DNA of 64,000 nt from Entomortierella parvispora (taxonomy: Eukaryota; Mortierellomycota; Mortierellomycetes; Mortierellales; Mortierellaceae), in assembly GCA_963573315.1 (NCBI GenBank), contig OY752153.1:868001-932000 (forward strand), written 5' to 3'. Position 1 is the first letter of the stretch. Every line of letters begins with the position of its first letter. Shown one piece after another: positions 51,688-62,475 of the stretch. The notes under the pieces were generated by a model, which ran no database searches, was not told the origin of the DNA, and was given only the letters and a program-made list of their open reading frames with translations. Both the position numbers and the translations under genes were made by a program.

Positions 51688-53678
51688 ATGGTGGCAGTCA
51701 TGCCCTTTCGTTGGTCGAGCGTCCTCCTCGTCCTCCTCTTCCTCGTCACCTTCCTCACTCTCTCCAGGATAGCCACCACCTACTCGTCTTCCAGCCCTCG
51801 TCGTCGCCGTCTCGGCACCAACGCAAGCAGCACTGCCTACCGTCGACGCACAAAGGTCGCCGCTGCCGTTGTCGCACCTCCAGGGCACCATCTTCTTCAA
51901 GAAGAGCAACACCTCCGAAACAGGAACGCCCAGATCCTTCAGGACCTGGACGAAAATGACTCTCAGCAACTAGAGGTCAGTTGTACAGACCCTCTCTATT
52001 CCTCGTCTACCTCGTCCGCCCTGCTGGGTCTTTCCGATCCTTCTACCCCGGGGGAGCTGTCGTTGCAACAGCAGGACTTTGAAAAGGAACTCGCGCTCGA
52101 GATTCAGCATCAGCTCGCAAAACATCCTGTCGATGCCACGGTCCTGAACGAATCCCCATCGGCACTCGAACGACATTTGGCTCGCAAACTCCGGTACCAA
52201 AAGAAGCTCATGTCGGCCCACAGAGCTTCGTTGCAACAGCAGCAGTTCCAATCCACCTTTTCATACTCCTCTCAGGAATGTGTTGCCTGGCGTGCACGAC
52301 GACAACAGCAACAGCAGAAGGAGCGCAATGATCATTCGCGGAAGCAACTTGAGCAATCCTACTCTTCCTCATCGTCAGGGTCCTCTTTGGACGTGGCGTT
52401 GACGCGGTTTCAGCAGTTTCACCCAAATAGACGCGATTTGGATGCACGCTCCATCTTTGCAGGGACACTGAACGCCCTGGCGCAAAAGCGATATACTGAC
52501 CCTTATGGATACGTGGTTGAGTTGGATCCCACAAAAGTCATGGCCGGCTCCCGGCGGGCGAGCGCGTATCAAAACGATGACATCCATGTGCTTGTGTTGG
52601 ATATGCAATGGGATCCTGAGGTGACCGTTGTGGTCGGCAACGTTCTCGATGAGACAATTCGCCTACGCGAAGAGGGCTACAGGCCAGTCATGTTGAACGT
52701 AGCCAACCCACAAGTGCCAGGAGGTGACTACCATCTGGATTCCGCAGTGGACGTTGAGGCCGATTTATTTCGAAGAACAACGCTACACCAGTGTTTGGAC
52801 CAAGAGCCGAGGCGGTCTCGGTTCTATCCCCTGTCAGAGTTTGGAGGCGTCTACTGTCCTAACCAGGCTGTCTTCCGCCATGGCATGGATCGCGAGAACG
52901 AGTTCATGGATCGATTCGAATGGATCAGTGTTGTGGTGAGTTTTTTATTATAGGGTGAGGTTTAAGGCGAGATAGCCGAGGTTGTTTTCTGATCTCGTAG
53001 TGCACCTTTTTATTTTACTACCTAGTCTGTACCGCCTATTCCCAAGCTTGAGACAAGAGAGAAGGATGGTGGTCTTGGAGGTGTTCAGTTCATGGAAGGT
53101 GAAGATGACAAGCTCCGACGCAACATTTTGGCGGCCATGAAGGTCGGGGTCAGCCAAGGCCATGATGCTCTGATCCTTCCTCCTCATGGCACGGACAAGG
53201 GCCAAAATCCCTCAGAAGCCATAGCTGCAATTTATCGCAGTGTTATTGGCCGTGATTTCATGGGTGGACGCAAGCGATTTCAGACATATAAAAAGATTGT
53301 CATGGTCCTGGATCCAGATCAGGCTGACAGGATTGTAAACGAGACCTCTTCCTACAGACCTACCCAGCCACCGCCACCTCCTGTCACTGAAACACCCTTG
53401 CCGGTCGAGGACAATGTCGATTCCGAACAGCGGGACGAGGTAGATGTGGCAGATACTTTGAGCAAAAATGGCGGCCAAGCTGGACTTTTGAGCCGTCGTG
53501 GCGTGTCCGATCAGTCTTTCAATAGTGAAAGCAACGAGAACGAGGGCGAGTTCGAAGATGGCGATGAACACGACGAAGAAGATTCCGATTCGCGTTCTGT
53601 TCTCCCTAATATCGATGCCGATACCGATACCGATACCGATGCTGATGCCGATACCGATGCCGACGCCGATGCCGACGC

Positions 53679-53709
<31 letters not shown>

Positions 53710-54390
53710 AATGATGCCGATATCGAATCAGACGAAAACCTTGAAATCGAATCCGACGAAGAAGATCAAGGGATGAGAGAAAAGGAGGAGGAAGAGGAAG
53801 AGGTCTTGGCAGCCAACATATCAGTCTTGGATGAGGAGGTCTCGGAATCTGATGCCCTCATGGAGGAGCAGCTCTTGAAGGAAGATGCGGAATTGAGTGA
53901 CGAGGACCTGGACGAAGACCTGAACGAGGGTGCAGCCATTCTATTGGAATCCAGCGAAAGCAGTTCCGAGTCTCCAGACATCTCCTTGCAGGACCAAGAC
54001 GATGAAGGCGATCAGCTTCACGACCCCGAAGATGTCAGAACAAAAGGCGCTCCTGAGCAATCAGATGAAGAAGAAGAAGAAGAGGAAGGCGATGATTCTA
54101 AGCAGGACGAGCGGGAAGAGGAGCAAGAAGTTCCCTTCGTGCCTATAACCGAAACTGTTCGCGAGGTGTTTGAGCGTATGCTTGAACAGCGCAGTCTACT
54201 CATTGTCAAGAACAGGGCCAGAGGCATCTTGGAGCCTGAAGACCCTTCTGTCAGCAAGAACGCAACCTTGGCTGGAACTGATCCACCTGTCGTCTCTGCT
54301 TCACCTGTTATCTCTGCTTCACCTGTCATCTCTGCTTCACCTGTCGTCTCTGCTCCACCTGTCGTCTCTACTCCACCCGCCTCGTCGTAA
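51688..54390 (+). CDS. Membrane-anchored divergent PARG-like (DUF2263/TIGR02452-type) macrodomain protein
   Basis: Two exons, 51688-52935 and 53026-54390, join in phase and give 870 residues. Residues about 7-30 (RWSSVLLVLLFLVTFLTLS) form a signal anchor. A Gln/Ser-rich linker follows. The domain starts RSIFAGTLNALAQKRYTDPYG, as in microbial-type poly(ADP-ribose) glycohydrolases, and continues NVANPQVPGGDYHLDS, then VEADLFRRTTL, EFGGVYCPNQAVFRHG, SVPPIPKLE and GHDALILPPHGTDKGQNP. In active members the signature is GGG followed after 6-8 residues by QEE; here the positions read GGD and VEA, so the second (catalytic) Glu seems to be missing. The C-terminal ~430 residues are mostly acidic, with a repeated Asp-Ala-Asp-Thr stretch and a PVVSA repeat at the end. 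It may bind ADP-ribose without hydrolysing it. Confidence 0.75.
53616..53709 (+). repeat. GATGCC/GATACC hexanucleotide repeat coding Asp-Ala/Asp-Thr
   Basis: About 15 hexamer units (GATGCCGATACC type) inside the acidic tail of the PARG-like gene, giving alternating Asp with Thr or Ala. Period 6 keeps frame, so length changes alter only repeat number. Confidence 0.85.
54286..54375 (+). repeat. 15-bp repeat coding PVVSA/PVISA
   Basis: Five to six units of CACCTGTCGTCTCTG type at the very end of the PARG-like gene, coding repeated PV(V/I)S(A/T) pentads. Confidence 0.8.
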
Positions 54391-54539
54391 GCACAAAAGA
54401 AAACGAAAGTGCAGCGCACAACAAGTTATCCTTGTAAATATACCCTGTAAAATTATTTCTTTATACACGCCCTACGCCCCTATACTTTTGCCGACACTCA
54501 TAGTATGTTGACTTTTACAAGTAAATTAACAAAAAAAAA

Positions 54540-55500
54540 AAGTGGTGTTCTTGGCTGCAAGACCAGTTCAAAGAGGGTGGGCAAAGTGGATTGCAAGAGA
54601 CAACCCGCAAGGTTTCTACTATGGCCCTGTGGAAGTCTGCAAGGCATGTTCCACGCCAAGTCCCGCAGTGACACTACTCGTCGCTCGTAACATATCAAAA
54701 AGCTGCATGGGACGATTCCGACACTCACGGTCATGCAGGCGAGACATCCTGACTTGTATCCTGACAATCTCTGCTGTCTGTGTTGCGTGGCACCGGAGGA
54801 CAACACCCATATTTGGGTCTGTCCAGAGTCATTCCAACAGCAGAAGCTAATATGGGGGACGCTGGGGCCTCGATTTTAAAGGGGGAGACTGCAAAATTGA
54901 AAACACAGTGAAAACACAAAACAGTTTTTTCACAGAAAACACAAAAAACACAGTGAGGCAAAAAACACAATAAATTTGTCGTATCTCTCGAGCAATTGAA
55001 ACGCACTCGCGCTCTTGTAACTGCCATCTTTATCTTCCATGGTCTCTCCGGTACCACATCTCGCCTCTGCAATGCTCTATCGTTCAGTTCCAACGCACCA
55101 TGCCGAGCGACCCTTTTCACAATTTGATCAACATACTCTGGCTAGCACCCCTTTTGTCATTGGGATCCGCCCCCGATCAAGAAACCAGAGAGCGTATCGT
55201 CAACAGTTTCTCTTATTCCTGGACAACTGAATGGAGATGTACCTGTAAATCATTTAGACAGCGACCCGTACATCACACCAACAATTTCAAGAGAAAAAAA
55301 GGCGAAGGAAAGGGAGATATCAAAGGAAACAACCAGCAGCAAAAACCGTCGCGCTCAAAAACCAACTTGAGGGCAAGATTGTCATCAATACTTTCAAAAC
55401 CTAGAGTTCGGTGGACTCATGCCATCCCCGAGAAGCCTGTGTACATTCTCTACCACAGCTATACCAACGTTACGCGTCTGCGTATTTGGAAGAGATGAGC
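54540..55500 (+). mobile_element. Degraded non-LTR (LINE-like) retrotransposon 3' fragment
   Basis: Around 54690-54845 one frame reads KKLHGTIPTLTVMQARHP, then LYPDNLCCLCC and ED.THIWVCPE, a Cys-x2-Cys...His-x4-Cys zinc-knuckle pattern typical of the end of LINE reverse-transcriptase polyproteins in early-diverging fungi. The upstream piece (ARPVQRGWAKWIARDNPQGF) is in another frame, and downstream coding-like pieces (LINILWLAPLLSLGSAPDQ) are broken by stops, so the element is dead. Nearby are AAACACAG-type repeats (54898-54965, 55552-55570 and 56320-56362). Full family assignment needs a protein search. Confidence 0.45.
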
Positions 55501-57052
55501 AGGAATAAGACAAAAATCTTTGCGAGAAAGATAATTTCATTTTCAGAGACAGGAAAAACACAGTTTTTTCACTACTGCCATTTTAACGTGGGGCAGAGCT
55601 ACAATTAAGAAAACCAACGAAGGAAAACTCTCTAGACACAACAAACGGCCAGTTCGAGCATCAGAAACAGAGGTACCAAGAACCCCTTATACAGTACTCC
55701 GCCTTGATTGACGCGTGTGTGCAGGAACCCAAATAGTGACCTGCAGAAGTGACTTCAACTTTGTTTGATTAATTCTGGAGGTTTAGAGGCTAAGCCTCTT
55801 TCCTACCCTTTTTATTTCACGAACCTGGTATTGTAATAAACAACCCTCTTTTCCATCTTGTGAACCTCAGAGCCCCCCAACCATCACAGCGTGGATGCTA
55901 GTATTCAAAGTTCCTCACTCGGTTGTCGTCGCGATCGCACACCAGTTTATCCGCGCCTGGATAGAGACGCCTGCCTTCGTTAAAGTGTGGAAGTACCGTT
56001 GAGAGGTCACAATTACATGGGACAAGGAACGCGGTATCCGCCCCAACATGAAACGATGAGTACAACATGGAACAATGCCTCTGGGGCGATATTGCCCCCT
56101 GACACTTGCCCTTATGGCGCGCTCTTCGCTGACCACACCCAAGGCCTCTTACTTGGTGTCCAGGACGACCCTGTTTCGGCGGACCATCAACTGTTGGCTT
56201 GTACATGCGGCCAGGTGCACTTGACGACAGTGGAAAAAATGGGGAAGATCCATTTTAAACATTTTACTTTTCATCATTACACGGCGACGAGTCGTGTTAT
56301 TTGTTGAGTGGAAAAAAAAACACAACACAGAAAAGTTGCGGGCATGTAAATTTTCTGTGTTTTGACTTTAGGATTTTTTCTCTGACCCAACACAGATAAG
56401 TCCGTTGTTGCTGCAAGTATTTCTTAGAAAGGAGTCTATACACTGTTCTCAAAGATGGAGTGACTCTGCTGAAGTCCAACTGTTGTCAGAAGAAGTCTCC
56501 AGCTTTGTCATCAGCTTTAGAACAAATCGAATAGCGCTGCGCTCAAGCTGCAATTGCCATCTTTTGCAGTTGGGTGAACAGCTCCTTCGCTTTACCTCAC
56601 TCAGACAAAAACCAATTCGATATCCAGGCCCTCGGACATTTGGTGTGTCTGCTCGACCTGGAGGCGGAGATGATGGCGATGACAATAATGACGACGTGGG
56701 TATCATAGTGGATGATGATCCTCTTGCACTCAATGGGACGTTCAAAACCAAGTTGCTTTCGACTTGAAATAGTTTGTTGACAGACTTCCGCCCGCTAAAA
56801 AAAGGACAGTGCCCGCGCCTGAGCTCCTCGATAGGGGTTTTCGGTATCAAAACCTCACACATGTTCCGGCTGTGCGCTCCATCAGTTTTTTTTTGCTGTG
56901 CACCCCACGCCACTGGGGTGTCAGTACATGGCTGTGACTACCTTTCTGGTTTGCGCGTTACGCGTTACCATCAACAACGGAGATCCTTGGCAGCTTTTCA
57001 TCTTTCCACTCGCACAACACACGACATTACTTCTTTCCGCTCTAGCACATCC
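55501..57052. other. 1.5 kb of unassigned, probably repeat-derived sequence
   Basis: ORFs of up to ~150 codons on either strand (55898-56206 -, 56405-56767 +, 56449-56913 -) show no recognised domain. A hairpin of AACACAGAAAA with its inverse TTTTCTGTGTT lies at about 56326-56362. The right end is the upstream region of the Crinkler-like gene. Confidence 0.35.
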
Positions 57053-57741
57053 ATGGCAGCAAATAAACTCACACTATTCGTTGTCAGCGGCAATCTCGCC
57101 TCGAGTGCATTCCCCGTGAAGATATCGTCAGACAAGACTATAGGCGAACTCAAGGATGCCGTCAAGGATGCCGTCAACGCCAAGCAGGCGCCTGCGTTTG
57201 ACAGCATCACCGCCAACAAGTTGGTACTCTGGAAAGCCACGGTCCCCGCTGACGAAAATGCAGGAGCCAAGAGAATCATCACACTCGATGGTCTGGACGA
57301 CAAGACGCAGCTTGACAATCCAAGGATAAGGCTTTCTAAGCTCCTCCCAGAGAGTCCTGATGAGATTACATACATTGTTGTCGAATGGCCCAAAGGTATA
57401 CCTGAGGTTTTGCAAGATTATTGCATATGGGTTTAGCTGGTGGCCAGAACTCAGAGTTGCTCTCCAAGAAAGACTTCTGCATTCTGGCCACCGTGGTCCG
57501 TGCGCGCTTATTGGTCACTAATGTTTTTTAAAAAAACGTAGTGCCACACTTCTTACATATTTTATATTTCTCGCCGCTATGAATATGAATAGCTTCCCAG
57601 AAGAGAGCAGCGTCGAACGATCAAGGTAACAGCACGGATGATTTGCGCTTTTTGGGCGAAGCCGATTTGAACGTTAGCCGCCTTTTGTGGAACGTGAACC
57701 CCCAAAAAAGAATACGCCTTGCTGAAGAATGGAAACCATAC

Positions 57742-57769
57742 GTGGCCCTTAATGGGTGGCCCTTGATGG
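57742..57769 (+). repeat. 14-bp tandem duplication causing a frameshift
   Basis: GTGGCCCTTAATGG is followed directly by GTGGCCCTTGATGG (one mismatch). With period 14 it shifts the frame by two, exactly where the Crinkler-like reading changes frame. Confidence 0.9.
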
Positions 57770-57971
57770 GATGGTTGTTGATTTGCATTCCTCGTTGATC
57801 GACATGCTTAACAGTCCCCAGTTCAAGCCTGAGCCGCGAAGAAATTTTGCTCATCTCCTTGGCACCTTTAAAGCTGGCGATGAGATCTCTGTACCGGATC
57901 TTGGCCAATTTCCCAAGGACTTTGGGTTTCACCAACGACCAAACAACTCCCAACCTAACGATAAACCTATT

Positions 57972-58079
57972 GGCTCTGACCTTAACGATCAACCTGATGG
58001 CTCTGGCCTTAACGATCAACCTGATGGCTCTGGCCTTAACGATCAACCTGATGGCTCTGGCCTTAACGATCAACTCGAA
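57972..58079 (+). repeat. 27-bp tandem repeat (4 copies) coding a 9-residue unit
   Basis: Four near-identical 27-bp units at 57972, 57999, 58026 and 58053 (the last diverges at its end) code GS(D/G)LNDQPD. They sit between the header region and the ATPase domain. Confidence 0.9.
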
Positions 58080-59161
58080 GACTCTGAGCTTCACCGACAA
58101 CACAACAGGCTCTTTATTACGGATCAAATGCTGGAGCTTTGGAAAGATATGAGTGGCAACCAGCCCCGTCCATATCGACGTGTCCTGTCTGGTCCAAAGG
58201 GCGTCGGCAAGTCGTACCTGTCATATTTTCTTGCAGCAAAGGCATATGCTGAAGGATGGCTCGTCCTCTACGTATCAGATGCACAAGACTTGCAAAGGCA
58301 CGACGAGAACTTGTCAGCGTGGCAGTTGGCCATGCGATTCCTGGCTCTAAACAAGGATATTTTGACCGGTGCTGAGCTGGAGACACTCCTTTGCGGCCAC
58401 GACGGTGTGCGCGATATATCAAGGGTTATGCTTAGCAACATCTTCGACCCGCTACTCAGGTCCGAAAATCGGAAGACGCTGTTGCTTATTGACGGGCATA
58501 GGAAGTTGTTTGAAGAAGAACCCTATTGGCCGATCCAATTTCCGTCGTTGATTCCTCTCCGGTCGTTCGGATGGTGGGGAGAACTCGCTAAAGGGGCTCG
58601 GTTGATCTTTACAGGCCCTGCGCACGCCAAGATCGAGATGACTCTACTGGGGGAGAGCTATAGGAAAACATGTGTTGTTTTTGTCGGCCCGCTCTCAAAG
58701 GCAGTGTTCCTCAAGATTTTAGCCACATACCCTCGACTGGATCTCCCAGCAATCAGGAACGAGGTGTTGGCGATTACGAACTGCGTGCCGAGGGAGCTTG
58801 TGTACATGTCTGCCTTCGTTCGTAATTTCTCGAATTCCCTATCTCTGGAAGATCTTCAAAAATGGACGGAAAGACGAACCTCAGAGTTCTTGGAGATAGA
58901 TCGCAAAAATGTACTATGATTCTTGTAGAGACTGTGCAGAAATCTTTCGGTGAAGCACTCCAGCAAGCGTTTCTGGGCAGCTCTAACAGGGTCCATTACG
59001 AATGGGATTTCTTTGATCTTGAGCTCGTATATCGAACCATGGAACTATCCGGAACTCGGCACCACATTTTATGCCAACCCACTCAGAGGGCTCTTTTGGA
59101 TATTTTTCAGGACGATGCCTTTACCCTATGATATCAAACGTCAGGTGTTGAACGCTTTGTG

Positions 59162-60382
59162 AAGGATTTATTGTTTGCTCTCATAATACTTCCAACACCA
59201 GTGTATCTTCTAAACAGGAAGTGGACTGTATAACATCTCGTCCTTCTAACCATCTCCTATTTAATTTAATAGAGCCGCGATTTACTTAAACAGCAATCGG
59301 AATGCAACAACAGTTAGAATTCAGGGCCGCAGTGTCAGGGTGCGTTTTCGTGGGTCATGAACGACTACAGCTTTTGCCTCCTATACAATTCGGCAAGATC
59401 CTGCCAATTCTTTTGCTCCGCCGTAAACAGGGTTAGATTTGGCAATCGCGAATGACCTCGACGCCACCAAATTTGATCCTGCTCTATACATCTAAAGCAG
59501 AGGACAGAAAATCGTGAAGGTGGCCCAAAAGCTGCTCCTTGAATGGATAGGGTGGATGGACGTCTCGCTCTTGCCCCCAGACACTTCATCTAGGAAGGAA
59601 CTCCCGCTGGTGTCGTCCTCAAAAAATTAAGGGCCAGCAGCGCCCTGGACGTAAGTAGTCTGGTTCAGCGGCCAAACACTGAAGTAATGCTTTGCAAACA
59701 ACACCTAATTTTACTCAAATGTGTAGGATGAAGATGAGACTAATCAGGAGTTTGAGGCAATGGCAAAACACATTGGATCGACGGAACTTTTGGACCCCCC
59801 CTCCCCATGCAGTGGTCTTTGCGTGAAGGATATTTTGATAAGCGCAGCAAAGGAAATTGGTTCAAGACAGCGGTAGGTTTCTTACACTTTCTTGATCGGA
59901 TCCGAGAATGAGGGACAACCATTCTGATATACTCTTGTTACTATGACTGATAGCGAAGTCCATTCTCTGATAATATACATGTCAGATCCATTCACCACTC
60001 CGTCTAGCAGTCCGCTTACAGAGCTACCAAGTTCGCTCATGTCATATCTGGAGACATTCAACAAAAGCCATATTGAGTCTACACATGGCTACGGATGCTA
60101 AACCACCGATCATGGGAAACTACCAGCAGGACGTTCATTGGGCTCTCAGATGGATTCGAATTGCAGTAGAGACATGGATCGGTCATGTTCCTGACATAAT
60201 CGTATAAAATTTTCATGTCCTGACCTTGTGTTTCTATTCAATATAGGCTTGGGCTGTATTGCCACAGACCCAAACCATGAAATGCAAACTTAAGGAATCC
60301 TTCTACCGCACGCAATGATGTATTTGGTATTATCAACTCACTACTGCGTTTCATTACAGACTATAGTAGCATAGTGTTATTT
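59162..60382. other. Intergenic or decayed Crinkler 3' sequence
   Basis: No intact ORF above ~75 codons and no recognised domain. It may hold the decayed C-terminal end of the Crinkler-like gene; I see nothing firmer. Confidence 0.35.
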
Positions 60383-62475
60383 TCATCCGCGACGTCCCTG
60401 GTCATAGACATGGTTGTTACTGCTGTTGTTACTATTGTACTTTGCAGAGCCTCCATTCATGTCTACAAGACTCGTCGCGGGAAGGTGGTCGCTGTCAGAA
60501 GTTCCGGTGCGGAGAAAAGGTCGCGCACCTCCCAATGCACTGCCAACATTGGTACTGCTAGTGTTGTTGATGTTGCCATTGGTATCGTGATGGTTGCTCA
60601 TGAAGGACTCACGGTGAACCTCATCATCCGGGTGAACAGTATCCTCCTCTCCAGGGATGGGTTGATGGTGGTGGTGATGATGAGGCAACAACGAAGTTGG
60701 CAACAATTTCTCCATCACACGTGGCGCAAAGGGGCAGTCAGAGTTGGAAGCCGCCAACGAAGGATAATATTGACGATAGGCAAAAACGGCAAAGATCATG
60801 CCGATGATAGAGCCGACCGAGACATCCTGCCAATGGTGACGGTAGTCTGCCACACGAGAAGCTGCAATCAACGCCGCCAAGATCAAAGGGGCCAGGACCA
60901 CGACTGATTTGTATATGTGCCCACGCTCATCAAACAGGTGAAGCTTTCCAGCGAGGTACATGGAAAGGTATCCGAGACCTCCGAACGAAAAGGAGGAATG
61001 TCCCGACGGGAAAGATTTAAATCCGTCCTTCAAGAGCGATGTCCGGGTACAGATGGTCGAGTTTGACAACATGTTGATTGGGTCTGAGAGCAAAGAAACT
61101 TCGTGCCCGCTATAGTCATTGTCATATAAAGAAAGACATCTGTCGAGGAAGTCTGGTCGTGGGCGCCCTACTGCAATCTAGTATCATAAAAAGTATCGGC
61201 AATTGAAGAAGACGGTAGGTTAGCCAACATGCCATTTTTTTTTCTTTTGCCGCAAAAAGGTGGCGTAAAAAATTTCTCTTGAGGCGTTCAGAACTTTAAA
61301 GGACCATGTCGAAAATGAAAAACGCCAAGAACAGCCCGCAAACGCTTGGCAAATGGCGCGCTGGTGCCTGATATATGCTGTTCCTGCATGGTTGCCTATG
61401 CTCTGATCTGTCCAGCTGAGAGAAACACAGGTCCATCCAGTTTTCCTGTTGGTGACCATTACTTCCTGTTTGTCGCAACTGCTCTCGACTTTTTTTTCTT
61501 TTTTTTTTTGGTGCTGGTCTCCTGCCCTGCCTTATTTGGCGAAAATGAGCACAGGGTGGGAAAGTCATCGTATTCAGTTGACCACAACAGCCCAGAGGTT
61601 GAGTGATAAAACTGGATCCACGATTGGCCTGGATCCCAGTCCTTAGCTTGTTTCTTGAGTCTGACTTCAGAAGCCGAGGGTTATCCAAGCATCCAAGTCA
61701 ATTGTTGGGCTGAGGCTGTGGCGAAGCGACCCCATCTCCGAGGAGGTTTGTTCCCCAATGCCTGCTTTCCCCGTGTTGTGATCGCCCAACAAGTCGAAAC
61801 AGCCCATTTTCCCAAGGGTCTGGCCACTTTTTTCCTCCCGCTATTTTCATCCCGCATGTCGTGTGTCTGTGGCGCGTGTGCATGCGCTGCTGAGCTGGAC
61901 GTTCCCGCCCCCCACCCCCCCCCACCCTCTTTCCTTTTCCTTCTTTCTGGGGGTTGAGATAGCATGCGTGTGTTACCTTGACACTGTCTGTGACAATGAG
62001 AACTAGAGCCTGCGCAAGAAAGAGACCCAAAAGTCCATTATGCAAATCTGTGTAGGATCTCCGATGAAGAATCGAAATGCAGGCCACGATTATACCAGGG
62101 AGAATAAATGCAAGAACCTGATTGTGAAGATAGTAATGGTTCTTGTTAGAGGATGGTTTCGAGACAATCGAGGAAAGGAAGCGCGGACCTCCATTGCAGT
62201 ATGGAAACACAAGAACAATGTGGTTGAAAAGGACTCTTGAAAAGAAATGTGTAACAAAAGGAGAAATCCCGATTTACCAATGCAAGCCAGATGGGGACGG
62301 TCTCCTTTTTGGCAAAGGGATGTTGAATAGTGGTGTCCTTGACTGAGAACTGACGATGGAAGGGCTCGAGCGAGTCGATGTATGTGAATGCAGCGAGGAC
62401 CACGATAACAAGGCCCCAGTCCTTGCCATAGCTCAGGAAGAGGGCCTTTGTACGCGATTGGATGCGGACAAACAT
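60383..62475 (-). CDS. PAP2-family lipid phosphate phosphatase (DPP1/LPP-like)
   Basis: Three exons join in phase: 62475-62278, 62117-61977 and 61177-60383, giving 377 residues. All three PAP2 motifs are present: K113-x6-R120-P121 (KIAVGRPRP, formed across intron 2), P170-S-G-H173 in FKSFPSGHSSFSFGG, and S220-R221-x5-H227-x3-D231 (SRVADYRHHWQD). His173 and His227 are the predicted catalytic residues. Six hydrophobic segments fit the family: about 17-32, 65-85, 88-110 and three around the catalytic motifs. The enzyme removes phosphate from diacylglycerol pyrophosphate, phosphatidate or related lipids in a cell membrane. The tail is His-rich (LLPHHHHHHQP) and Asn/Ser-rich. Intron 2 is 799 bp, unusually long, and holds a C-rich run (61907-61925) and a T-run. 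Confidence 0.92.

Larger units (their letters stand above)
57053..59161 (+). pseudogene. Broken Crinkler-like gene: ubiquitin-like header plus P-loop ATPase
   Basis: The start MAANKLTLFVVSGNLASSAF, with FPVKISSDKTIGELKDAVKD, LVLWKATVPAD and ITLDGLDDKTQLDNP, is a Crinkler N-terminal header (about 114 residues, 57053-57395). A 215 bp intron (57396-57610) leads into SNDQGNSTDDLRFLGEADL and KRIRLAEEWKPYVAL. A 14-bp tandem duplication at 57742-57769 then breaks the frame. The downstream frame to 58919 has a 9-residue repeat (GSGLNDQPD) and a P-loop ATPase with RRVLSGPKGVGKSYLSYFL and Walker B TLLLIDGH, as in Crinkler/RHS-type proteins. After the TGA at 58917-58919, family-like pieces go on in other frames (YEWDFFDLELVYR, then TMPLPYDIKRQ) up to 59161. 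At least three frame breaks make it a likely pseudogene. Active relatives are thought to be secreted or nuclear effectors. Confidence 0.72.

Noticed and set aside
57621..58127. 168-codon ORF on the - strand with KARAIRLIV repeats
   Set aside because: It is the complement of the 27-bp repeat in the Crinkler-like gene; the repetitive peptide is a by-product of the repeat.
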